Positions 56,081-64,000 of a DNA stretch of 64,000 nt are shown here, in pieces. The stretch is from Mesostigma viride (Eukaryota; Streptophyta; Mesostigmatophyceae; Mesostigmatales; Mesostigmataceae). Where the stretch lies: assembly GCA_009746045.1 (NCBI GenBank), contig RPFO01002263.1, forward strand, positions 93,501-157,500, written 5' to 3'. Position 1 is the first letter of the stretch, and each line of letters begins with the position of its first letter. The translations under genes and the position numbers were made by a program. The notes below the pieces were generated by a model. It was not told where the DNA came from. It was given only the letters and a program-made list of their open reading frames with translations, and ran no database searches.

Positions 56081-58440
56081 TAAGACGCTCAACCAGATGG
56101 GAGGACGAACTGTAGTAGGCGGTGCCAAGGTGTACTTTGGTGCCCAAGGCTGCGAAGAACTCTTGCCAGAAAGAGGCAGTGAACAGCTTATCACGATCAG
56201 CAATGAACTGCCGGCTAAGACCATGATATCTGAAAACGTTCTGCAGGTATAATAGGGCACAGTCACGAGAGGTGAGGGTCAAGGGACATGGCACCAAGTG
56301 GCAGCGCCTAGTAAGGCGATCCACAAAAACAAGGATCTGAGCATTGCCCTTAGGGGACTTCTTAAATGGGCCTACGAAGTCCATCATAATGCTGTCCCAC
56401 GGGCGCAATGGGTCAGGGATCTCTTGGGGCTCCGCTTGGGACCCGGTATTATGGGGCTTCATAATCTGACAAGACTGGCACGTACGAACGTATTCCTCGG
56501 CGTCGCGACGCATATGTGGCCAGTAGTACGACCGGCGGAGGATCTCCACTAGGCGCTGGGAGCCCTTGTGACCGCCCAGAGCAGCGTCATGGAGCTCGTA
56601 AAGAAGGGATGGGCGACATAAGGCTGGAACGTACAATTTCCACGCTTTAGACGGGAGCTGGACGTACAGAAAACCTCCCTCGAACCGACAAGGATAGTCT
56701 CCCATCCGTTGGGGGTGAGCAGCTACAGCGGCTTGTGCCTCTGGCTCGGTTACCGTGAAACGACTAATCAGCCGCTCGAGGTCAGAGTCAGGCATGGCGA
56801 CGTCGGTGTCGGCTTTTGGCTTGAAAACGTCAGCCGCAGCCTTACCGAATAATAGGGGCTCCCCCACATGTTCTAAAGGTTTATAAACCTGTTTGGCCAC
56901 ATGACACAGAGGGACGCGCAAAAGTTTTTGAATCTCTGGGTCAGATCCCTCCCCCCCTACCGGAGGTATAGACCTGCCCTCAGACGCAAGAGGACAGTAG
57001 GACTGCAAGTCGGGCAGGGCCATGGGGACATGAAATAAGTCATGATATTCCTCGGTGTCCGGGGTAGCACCATAGGATGGTACAATTGGGATAGGAGAGG
57101 GGACCACCGTGGTATTCAGCACGTCCATGTCAGAGTAAAAGAAATAGTCAGAGCGCCGGGACAGCGCGTCTGGGACAATGTTTTCAGCCCCCTTTACATA
57201 TTGGATTTTAAAAGGGGCAAACTGGGCTAGAAATTCCAGCCAACGGGCCATGCGGGGCACCAGATTGGGTTGTGTCAGCACGTGTGTTAAAGGGCGGTGG
57301 TCCGTATGAATTATCAGGCGATACGGGTCTGCCTCATTGGTCTCACTCAAGGCCACATCAAATTGCGCGCCCAGCAGATGGTGTTTCCACGTATGGCAGC
57401 AGTAAACGAGAGCCAAGAGCTCTTGTTGATGTACGGGGTAGTTGCGCTCTGCAGGAATCATAGTGCGTGAGATGTACTCTATCGGTTGTAGGCCGTTTCC
57501 ATGGTCCTGGAGTAGCACACCGCCGATGGCCACCTTGCTGGCATCGCACGCCACCACAAAATGTTTGCTGGGGTCAGGCAAGATCAGCACCGGGGCTGTG
57601 GTCAGACGGGACTTGAGAAGGTCAAAGGCTTGCTGGCACTCCGGCGTCCAATCAAAGGGCACGTCCTTCTTCAAGAGGTGATTAATCGGAGCGGCAATGG
57701 TTGCAAAGCGGGGGATAAATCGCCTATAGTAGGATGCCATTCCTAGGAAGCTACGAATGCTCTTGACGTCCGTTGGGACAGGCCATTCTTGTACAGATGC
57801 GATTTTCTCAGGATCTGTGGCGACACCCTTATCGGACAGGATGTGGCCGAGAAATGGTACACTTCGGCCAGCACGAACCTTGGCTCGGCGGGCCCACAAA
57901 TGGTTGGCTTCCATAATGTCGAGAACAGCTTGTACATCCTCACAATGATCATCAAAGGTTCGAGAATAAATGAGGATGTCGTCCATATATGGTACAGCGC
58001 ATTGTCGTTTGTGAGGTGCAATGGGGACAGGAGCAGCAGCTGGATCTGGGTCTTTGAGGTCCTGAGGCACTTGGGGCAGTAGAGACGTGCCCATGACAGG
58101 ACGTAGAACTTCATTCATCAACATCTGAAAGCTGGCAGGAGAATTACAGAGACCCATGGCTGCTACTCTGAATTGATAGTGGCCGAATGGGGTGGCGAAG
58201 GCCGTTTTTGCGCAATCTTCGGGAGCGATACGCAACTGCCAAAAGCCATCTGCACAATCTAGGACAGTAAAGCACGTTGCACCTTGGACTTTGTTGAAAA
58301 TGTCATCTATCCTAGGAAGGGGGTATTTTGACTTGATGGTAATATCATTCAGCTTTCGGTAGTCCGTAACTAGTCGCCACTTGCCGTTGGGCTTGGGGAC
58401 CAGAAGGACACCTGGAGAAGGGACTATTACTGGGTTCTAT
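56081..58440 (-). pseudogene. Gypsy pol: RT, RNase H, integrase N-terminal part
   Basis: The frame is open from about 58440 (VLLVPKPNGKWRLVTDYRKL). RT core: FTVLDCADGFWQLRI, and VPYMDDILIY at about 57995-57966 with intact YMDD. RNase H: D231 (ACDASKVAIGG), E272, D312 (IHTDHRPL) and D356, counting from the Met at 58235. Integrase: H548, H555, C585-x2-C588; D618 (SIMMDFVGPF), D679 (FIADRDKLF) and E715, the last pair spaced by 35 residues. CACTA-2 enters two codons after E715. About 25 extra residues, proline/alanine-rich, sit between two RT motifs (around residues 50-76). Confidence 0.9.
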
Positions 58441-59358
58441 AAGACCAGAGTCTAGCAGGGAAATGAGGATTTGCTTGAGCTCCTTGAGCTCGCTTGGGCC
58501 CATTCTATACATTGGTGAGTGTGTGGGTGCCGCACCTGGTTTGAGATGAATGCGATGGAGCACAGCGCGGGCCGGGGGATAAGCAGGTGTTCGCTCCTCA
58601 AACGTCTTGGAGGAATCGATGATCTTATCAAAGCGGGCCTGTTCCTCTGTTGTGAATCCTATGCCCATCTCGTTCAGAGCAGCGACGAGGGGATCGATGC
58701 ATGCCGGGTCAGCCATAAGCTGCAATACAAAACACTGAAGCTCTCCTTCCTGTTTGACCAGCTCACGAAGTTCCTCACGGGTCATGAGGACTTCGTCCAG
58801 GGAGCGAATATGACAAGGATCAACAGCTTGCGTAACGTCCACCACAGTGGCCTGGGTAACATCATAGTACCTGTCGGGGAGCCAGTGGGTGCCGTCGGGG
58901 AACCAGACAATCATGGTGTCATGGTTAATCTGTACCTTGTTGTCTTGCAGCCAGTCTAATCCTAGCAATATATCGGCTGCTGTAATCGGGCCGACAGTGG
59001 CAAGGACATCAATTGGGGTCCCGTTCACAACAGGTCGCAGCTTCACAGTTCCTGTGGAGACACTCGTTCGCCCATCCGCATAGTGGATGGCAACAGGAAC
59101 ATCATGTGGGACTGGAGTTAATCCTAGGCGCTGTACAAGGGCATCACTCACGAAGGTGCAGGCAGCACCGTTATCTACTAATAGCTTTACCGTCATAACC
59201 TCGGTGGTGGCGAGGGTTGGGTCGGTGACGGTCGCAGGCACTGGGAGTCCTGCTGTAAAAAGAAGCAAGGGGCGCACGCGAGGAGGTGAGGGTGGGGTCG
59301 CTTCGCCCAGTCGCGTGGTATATACTGGCAAAAATACTGGGGCGGGGTCTGACCGCAA
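58430..59358 (-). pseudogene. Gypsy protease and start of RT
   Basis: Retropepsin-like domain at about residues 55-150 of the frame from 59358: LLVDNGAACTFVSDALVQRL (D62, DNGA in place of DSGA) and ITAADILLGLDWLQ. The RT fingers region follows (HRIHLKPGAAPTHSPMYRMG, GLIEPSNSPFS). A single-base frameshift at about 58430 separates it from the rest of RT. The frame starts just below the gag stop with different phase, so a programmed shift or separate start would be needed. Confidence 0.8.
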
Positions 59359-59378
59359 GGTGCCCCCGTCTTGGCGGT

Positions 59379-61223
59379 CTACTCTTCCCCCTCCCCCAAA
59401 GGCGGGTCACGGGAGAAAGAGTCGAACACCGCCTTACCACCGAGTAGACCGGAAGGCGGCTCGTCGGCGGGTAGGCTGCCAGCGGGGTCCTGCGGTTGAA
59501 CATCCACCTCATTCAGCGGGCGCGGCGCACGCTGAGTCGGACCAGCCGTAGGTAGGGTATTGGTCGGGCGCTGAAAAGGAACGGGGCGGCCGGTCGGAGC
59601 CGGAGAGCGCTGCGGCATTGTAGGAGCGGTAGCCGGGGCGCCGGCAAGGAAACGAGGGCAAGCACGCTTGATATGCCCAATTTCCTGACAGTGATAGCAG
59701 CGGATGCGCGAGGCATCCATCACAGCCAACTCGGCCACACGCAAGGGGATCTGAAGCTCATCTACAAACTCGTCCTGGTCGGGGTCATTAATCACGCCTA
59801 ACTGATTCACGCTCGCGCGGGCCGTGCGTTGTTGTGGCATGATGAGGTCCGCGACTCGAAGGAGATAGGGGCGAATCTGCCGCAGCTGCAGGTCCTGCCA
59901 TCGGCTTTCAGAAAAGTGGCGGAAGACCTCAGCGAGGAGTGCTGGGTGTAAACCTTCAAGAAAGCGGGCGCGGGCCTCGGCACCTGAGACGTCCTTAAGG
60001 CGAGCCAGGCGCAGGTCAAAGTCGGTCATATACGCCGAAACATGGCGCTGGCCTTGACGGAGGCGACCGAATTCCAACCGCTCGCGGCGGTCGGCGTCAG
60101 GGGGAATACAACGACGCTCTATGCGCGCCATCAGCTCAGCAACCGAACCAGGGTACGTATGGGAGGCTACTTCTTCACATCCCAGGAGAGAGGCGACAGC
60201 ACGGTCAAGAGCACGGGTGCGAATGAGGCCTATCTTAACAGAGTCAGACAGACGCCAATCGTGGTATTCCTCCCACAGAGAAAATTCCTGATACAATGAG
60301 TGTTTCCAATCAAGAATCTGTTGGGCTGTACAATCGAGCGTCAGTCTAGTGACAGAAAGCGTGGGCAAAGCGGGAGGTTTGCGGTCTTTACCACCAGGAC
60401 GGCGGGGACCACTCACCTCAACATATCGAGCCCACGGAGGGAGCGAATCATCACCCGCGTTGTCGTCGGCGGGTTCCTCACCATTGTCGCTGGGACACAA
60501 GTCCGGTACGTCGTCGACCGGGTCGTAGGACGGGATCGGAGCACGGGCAGGAATACCAGGCGCAGAACGGGCGCCTCGGGTAGCCATGCGTGACCGAGGG
60601 CGAGCAGAGTGTGTCTCATAATAGAATTGATGGTCGTACAAGGGATCTGAGGGATGCATGGTACTGAAATCAGCGTTAGCCTCAATGTCGGCTACGCGAG
60701 TGTGAGTGTGGGCCATGGAATAGGGCCCATTGGCCAGCTCAGAAATGGCCTCTGTACGAGGAATAGCGGGACGTGCTACCCGACCACCGATGGGGGCGGA
60801 CAGACGCACAGATGACGGTGGGTGAGCACGCAATCCCGGGCGCAGGCTAGCACGAGGGGCTACTGATGCGACAGGATATTGGCCGACAATTCGCCCAACA
60901 TGTAACTGGGTTTGTGGGCTAGCACTGCCACCACCACGCCCGCGACCAACCGGAGAGGTGCGAGGGATAGCTACCTGGGGCTGATCAGGGGTAAGGTGTA
61001 GAGTGGGCTCGGTAGCCGCAGGGGATTGGTTTGCTGTCCTGTCATTAATAGGAGCGGTCTCGGGTGGGACTACACTAGCAGCCGGTGCAGGGACAGGCTG
61101 AGGGGGCCGTGCCTGGGGTTGGCCGGCCTGATGGGACCGGGTACGCTGACTCACAGCGTCTGCATTGTCTACTCCTGCCTGCCTAGGCGGATGTTGACTA
61201 TGATCGGCCATTTGTTTATGCAC
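59379..61223 (-). CDS. Gypsy gag
   Basis: 614 codons, intact. A long proline/alanine/arginine-rich N-terminus (about 1-290, with a GRGRGGGS patch) precedes a gag capsid domain at about 300-460 (ILDWKHSLYQEFSLWEEYHD, YMTDFDLRLARLKDV, ARFLEGLHPAL). A zinc knuckle CYHCQEIGHIKRAC (C-x2-C-x4-H-x4-C) is at about residues 518-531. The C-terminus is acidic, DPPLGEGEE. The most intact ORF of the element. Confidence 0.88.
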   Translation of the reverse strand: MHKQMADHSQHPPRQAGVDNADAVSQRTRSHQAGQPQARPPQPVPAPAASVVPPETAPINDRTANQSPAATEPTLHLTPDQPQVAIPRTSPVGRGRGGGSASPQTQLHVGRIVGQYPVASVAPRASLRPGLRAHPPSSVRLSAPIGGRVARPAIPRTEAISELANGPYSMAHTHTRVADIEANADFSTMHPSDPLYDHQFYYETHSARPRSRMATRGARSAPGIPARAPIPSYDPVDDVPDLCPSDNGEEPADDNAGDDSLPPWARYVEVSGPRRPGGKDRKPPALPTLSVTRLTLDCTAQQILDWKHSLYQEFSLWEEYHDWRLSDSVKIGLIRTRALDRAVASLLGCEEVASHTYPGSVAELMARIERRCIPPDADRRERLEFGRLRQGQRHVSAYMTDFDLRLARLKDVSGAEARARFLEGLHPALLAEVFRHFSESRWQDLQLRQIRPYLLRVADLIMPQQRTARASVNQLGVINDPDQDEFVDELQIPLRVAELAVMDASRIRCYHCQEIGHIKRACPRFLAGAPATAPTMPQRSPAPTGRPVPFQRPTNTLPTAGPTQRAPRPLNEVDVQPQDPAGSLPADEPPSGLLGGKAVFDSFSRDPPLGEGEE

Positions 61224-61313
61224 GCAAGAATTTAATTACTAATAGTTATTGAATTAAACACAAGGGGTCTCACTAGTGCCGCTATATAGAAGGAAGAACG
61301 GTCAAGACGTTAT

Positions 61314-61811
61314 CTAGCCCTCGATATTTACGGGGTCCGTCATGGGACCGTCTGAGGTACGGTGCACGTACTCCTCGCCGCCGAAAACCGTAAAGTCACT
61401 AGTAGGGGCAGGCTCCAGGCGTGCGGCGCGCGCGATGGCTTCAATGACCCAGATACTACGGAGGAGGTACCCGCCGCCAATTGTGCGGATGGCCGTACGC
61501 CGAGGCCGCGGGCCGGCCGGGCGTGACTTTGGGAGTACGAGTGACGCGAGGACGTTAGGGGCCGCGGGTTCCACAAATGGAGGAAGACTTGCGTCGTCCT
61601 CGTGGGAGAACAGTGCGCGGTAAACTAGATGGGCGTGGGCGGTCTGATGATACGACTCGCCGTAGCCGTGCACTCGTTTGCGGATGAGCTTGACAGCCGC
61701 GCGGTACCGGGCCGTTAACTCGCGAGCTTTCTCGCCAGGGTAGGCGTTTTCCAGTGTTAGAATGTCGATTTCCTTTGGGGATAATCCCTTACGAGGAAAG
61801 GGGACCCCCAT
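61314..61811 (-). CDS. Gypsy ORFb, unknown 165-aa protein
   Basis: Starts MGVPFPRKGLSPKEIDILTL, helical in the first half (EKARELTARYRAAVKLIRKR), then a proline/arginine-rich linker and IGGGYLLRSIWVIEAIARAA. It lies 90 bp upstream of gag, same strand, so it is probably on the element transcript. No domain recognised; it might be a separate protein or a leader exon spliced to gag. Confidence 0.5.
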   Translation of the reverse strand: MGVPFPRKGLSPKEIDILTLENAYPGEKARELTARYRAAVKLIRKRVHGYGESYHQTAHAHLVYRALFSHEDDASLPPFVEPAAPNVLASLVLPKSRPAGPRPRRTAIRTIGGGYLLRSIWVIEAIARAARLEPAPTSDFTVFGGEEYVHRTSDGPMTDPVNIEG

Positions 61812-62075
61812 GCTGGGGTACCATTTTGGGGGTACAATAGCGACACGAAATAAAAATCAAGCCCACTGGGGTCAGTGACTTGATGATTTTAGGCCTCTAA
61901 GAAAGAAGTAGGCCAAAACAAATTAGAAACAATAAAACATGATTTAATTAAGCAACACTACTCGGGTCTACCGCCTGCATCCTTATCATGGCCTGTTTAT
62001 TTTCCCTCTATCAGTACTGCTAACCACCCAATAAGAGGCGGGGGTGACTACTGGCACGCGTCACCCTTGTACTCC

Positions 62076-62504
62076 CTAACTAGATGTCGTAAACGGCTGG
62101 GACGATTGTCCTACTTGTCTAGTGACTTGTGACAAGGCAGGAGAGGGACACGGTTCAGGAGACGGAATGACAGGGGTACATCGAGCGCGGCGAGTAGGGT
62201 TGGTGACCGGGTGCCCACGTCTATGGAGTCCTTCTGGGGCACGCAAGTTATCTATAAGGTATTCATATGCTGCATCCAATGAGTGGAAACCTGGGTATTC
62301 ACACTGTGGGATCCCTGAGGTTAAGTTACTGGCTGTAACCCAACTAAGTACTATGCCTGCAAACGTAGGGGTGATTACAGCATAGAAGGGGTAGTTACTA
62401 CCTGTACCACTGGGACGCCAAATGGAACTAAGATCACGGGGTACTCGTTTCTTACTATTGGATGCAGAGGATTGGGAAGAGCTAGCAGATTGGGGCACAC
62501 GCAT
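62076..62504 (-). CDS. Gypsy ORFa with RNase H1-type hybrid-binding-like domain
   Basis: 142 codons. A serine-rich N-terminus (residues 1-18) and basic KKRVPR precede residues about 39-87: FYAVITPTFAGIVLSWVTAS, then GIPQCEYPGFHSLDAAYEYL. The pattern (FYAV, about seven residues, G-hydrophobic, SW, about nine residues, a proline, aromatic positions, then a helix with DAAYEYL) matches the N-terminal double-stranded RNA / RNA:DNA hybrid-binding domain of eukaryotic RNase H1, the fold also found in plant pararetrovirus transactivators. The C-terminus is proline/serine/threonine-rich. It is the first ORF after the LTR, 264 bp upstream of ORFb. Domain call is by eye. Confidence 0.6.
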   Translation of the reverse strand: MRVPQSASSSQSSASNSKKRVPRDLSSIWRPSGTGSNYPFYAVITPTFAGIVLSWVTASNLTSGIPQCEYPGFHSLDAAYEYLIDNLRAPEGLHRRGHPVTNPTRRARCTPVIPSPEPCPSPALSQVTRQVGQSSQPFTTSS

Positions 62505-63759
62505 TATGATACCATATTACTAATGACAGCCTACTCATAAGCACATACCTTGGTAACTGAAAGGGCCAGAGGGGGACCGTGTGCAGGGTGGGTAGGTTTT
62601 TCTCAGGGGGTAGTAGCAAAGGCCTGTTTCAAACAAGCAGCGCAAGCATGCACACCACTCGGTTAACGGGGTGATACTAACCCGTAACCCACAGCACAAT
62701 TACCACCTGTTTTTAGTGAAATTTCGGCAGCATTTCCCCTGTACAGTGGGGGAATGCTGGCCTCCTTGAAGCCGTGGCTGGGTCGTCGCCGTCTTGGGCC
62801 CTTCACCACTTGGGCCCTTCACCAATGGACGAAAAACAGAAAACAATGCTGGCGACCCTTGGCGTCCTGGCTCGTAGCCGTCTCGTGTGAAAATGGAGAC
62901 AAAATCACACAAACAGGTCCTAACTGCGCATGCCAGGGCAAGACATCATTCCTACAATATTCCTAAGCACTAGACTCGCAGTAGGGACACTAGCAATGCG
63001 TGAATTCAATCCAGTTCACACAATGTGGTTCTAATTTGACGACTCAAGTCTCTCCGCTTTACTGGGTCAAAAACAAGCAATATTCCACCAATTTGAGCGA
63101 TTCCAACTACGGCCAAGCAAGGGAAGGGTCTCCCCTACTTGCTAATTCGTTTTCGAAAGGAAAGGGCGATTAAAACCTAAAGAAATCGTCTAATTTCGGG
63201 CAGGGCCTGCCCTTCCATTAACCGTAATGCTACCGAGGTGATACGACCAATTTTCCACTAGAATTTGCCAAGTCGGGTCCAGATGCTGCGCCTTTACAGG
63301 GCCAAAGAGTCTAAAAAGATTCGTTAAAAGACTTGCAAAAAGGTTCGTCAAAAGACTGCAAAAAGGTTCGTCAAAAGACTGCAAAAAGGGTTCGTTAAAA
63401 GACTGCAAAAAGGTTCGTGAAGGGAAAAACTGCAAAAAGATTCGTAACAAGATTCCAAAAACGGGGCGATCTGATTTCGATTTACTACGTTAGCACTAAG
63501 TATTAAGACAGAAGCTTGCAAGGCTTCGATCTGCCAAATTTTACTGAGTATCCGGTGTCCTCTCTAGGAATCCTCTCTAGGAAGCAGCACTTGGGATCCA
63601 ACTCAGTGGGCTAGGCGTACCTTGTAGCTTGCCCGATTCGTTGACTTCGGCAGTTCGGCTGACGACCGAATATTGAATAATGAAAATAATGACTTCAATG
63701 CGGCGCGTTTGGCCGTTGCAGCCCTGTGCAGTCCAGCACGGGCGCTCCTCCGAGTCCAA
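62505..63759 (-). other. Gypsy 5' leader
   Basis: About 1.25 kb between the primer-binding site and ORFa, without convincing ORF. It includes about six copies of a 20-bp unit AAAAAGGTTCGTCAAAAGAC at about 63310-63450, which may fold or bind Gag for packaging (inference). Confidence 0.6.
63741..63758 (-). promoter_or_regulatory. Gypsy tRNA primer-binding site
   Basis: TGGACTCGGAGGAGCGCC in element orientation, one base after the LTR end. The complement ends in CCA as a tRNA 3' end would. It is not the initiator-methionine type; the tRNA identity is not resolved. Confidence 0.6.
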
Positions 63760-63887
63760 TGTTACGTCCGGACCTGTGATCAGACCCGGGCCGGGTCCTG
63801 ATCAAGGTATCAGGAAAGAATCTTTAACCCGTTGGACAATGGGTTGCAACTTGGAAATCTCGCGTGCCAACGTCGTTATTTCATCAA
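63760..63887 (-). repeat. Gypsy 5' LTR, 3'-terminal 128 bp
   Basis: Matches 44561-44688 with a single T/C difference at the final tetranucleotide (TCAA here, TTAA in the other LTR). Identity stops abruptly at 63888. Confidence 0.85.
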
Positions 63888-64000
63888 CCCCTAAATGGTC
63901 TTGCGGCCGATTTTCCGCCAAAAATCGAGTTCCAGCCGATGCATCGGCCCCTTCTCGGGCGACCAAATGCCGCGAAAACTATTGAGAATTAGGAAAAGTT
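63888..64000. mobile_element. Possible TTAA-targeted insertion start in gypsy 5' LTR
   Basis: Homology between the LTRs breaks directly after the tetranucleotide that is TTAA in the other LTR, and the new sequence begins CCCCTAAATGGTC. A CCC start after TTAA is what a piggyBac-type element would give. Only 113 bp are visible and the far end is outside the window. Confidence 0.35.

Larger units (their letters stand above)
44561..64000 (-). mobile_element. Ty3/gypsy chromovirus with accessory ORFs, split by CACTA-2
   Basis: LTRs TGTTACG...CAACACA at 44561-45158 (3') and from 63760 (5', incomplete). A polypurine tract lies at 45159-45170 and a TGG-type primer-binding site at 63741-63758. Minus-strand order is ORFa, ORFb, gag, protease, RT-RNase H, integrase with chromodomain, ORFc. 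CACTA-2 sits in the integrase. Without it the element is about 11.9 kb plus the unseen part, long for the group because of three accessory ORFs. Pol and ORFc are frameshifted. Confidence 0.9.

Overview
The window looks like a repeat-dense stretch of a nuclear eukaryotic genome. It has long tetranucleotide and dinucleotide microsatellites, several CACTA-type DNA transposons with subterminal repeat arrays, non-LTR retrotransposon remnants with tetranucleotide tails, Ty1/copia-like elements, a chromodomain Ty3/gypsy element, and GT-AG exon boundaries. The mix would suit a green alga or another plant-lineage protist, but nothing fixes the species. I found no convincing host housekeeping gene, tRNA, rRNA or CRISPR. 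Almost every stretch can be assigned to a mobile element or a simple repeat.

Layout. 1-11172 and 32949-43803 are two inverted copies of one roughly 11-kb CACTA-like transposon (CACTA-1); the left copy runs off the window. They explain the large palindrome. The left copy carries four secondary insertions missing from the right copy: a hAT-like MITE, a TTAA/piggyBac-like element, a small CACTA MITE and a LINE fragment inside a microsatellite. 11173-13501 is a decayed LINE on the minus strand, with further pieces at 29306-29444 and 30290-30406. That LINE was hit by a Ty1/copia-like element on the minus strand (element 1, 13507-29300, 5-bp TSD). Element 1 is itself split inside its protease by a younger related element (inner element, 16852-24603, 5-bp TSD, LTRs differing at one position by eye). 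Next comes an AT-rich TIR element (29445-30289) flanked by a 126-bp direct duplication. A second copy of the element-1 family follows on the plus strand (element 2, from 30407). Its gag is interrupted by the right CACTA-1 copy, and it is interrupted again at 44561 by a minus-strand Ty3/gypsy chromovirus reaching the right edge. The gypsy integrase is in turn split by a second CACTA family (CACTA-2, 48550-56080).

How it works together. This is a stratigraphy of nested insertions: LINE, then elements 1 and 2, then the inner element, CACTA-1 and gypsy, then CACTA-2 and the small MITEs. The most unusual biology is in the two Ty1/copia-like families. Both place an aspartic-protease-like domain after integrase and before reverse transcriptase, have HGDD instead of YVDD in the RT active site, a D-x29-E integrase spacing, AGTTA...TAACT LTR termini, and an extra ORF before gag. 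The gypsy element adds accessory ORFs, one carrying an RNase H1-type hybrid-binding-like domain. Most reading frames are broken by frameshifts or stops, so current activity is doubtful for most copies.
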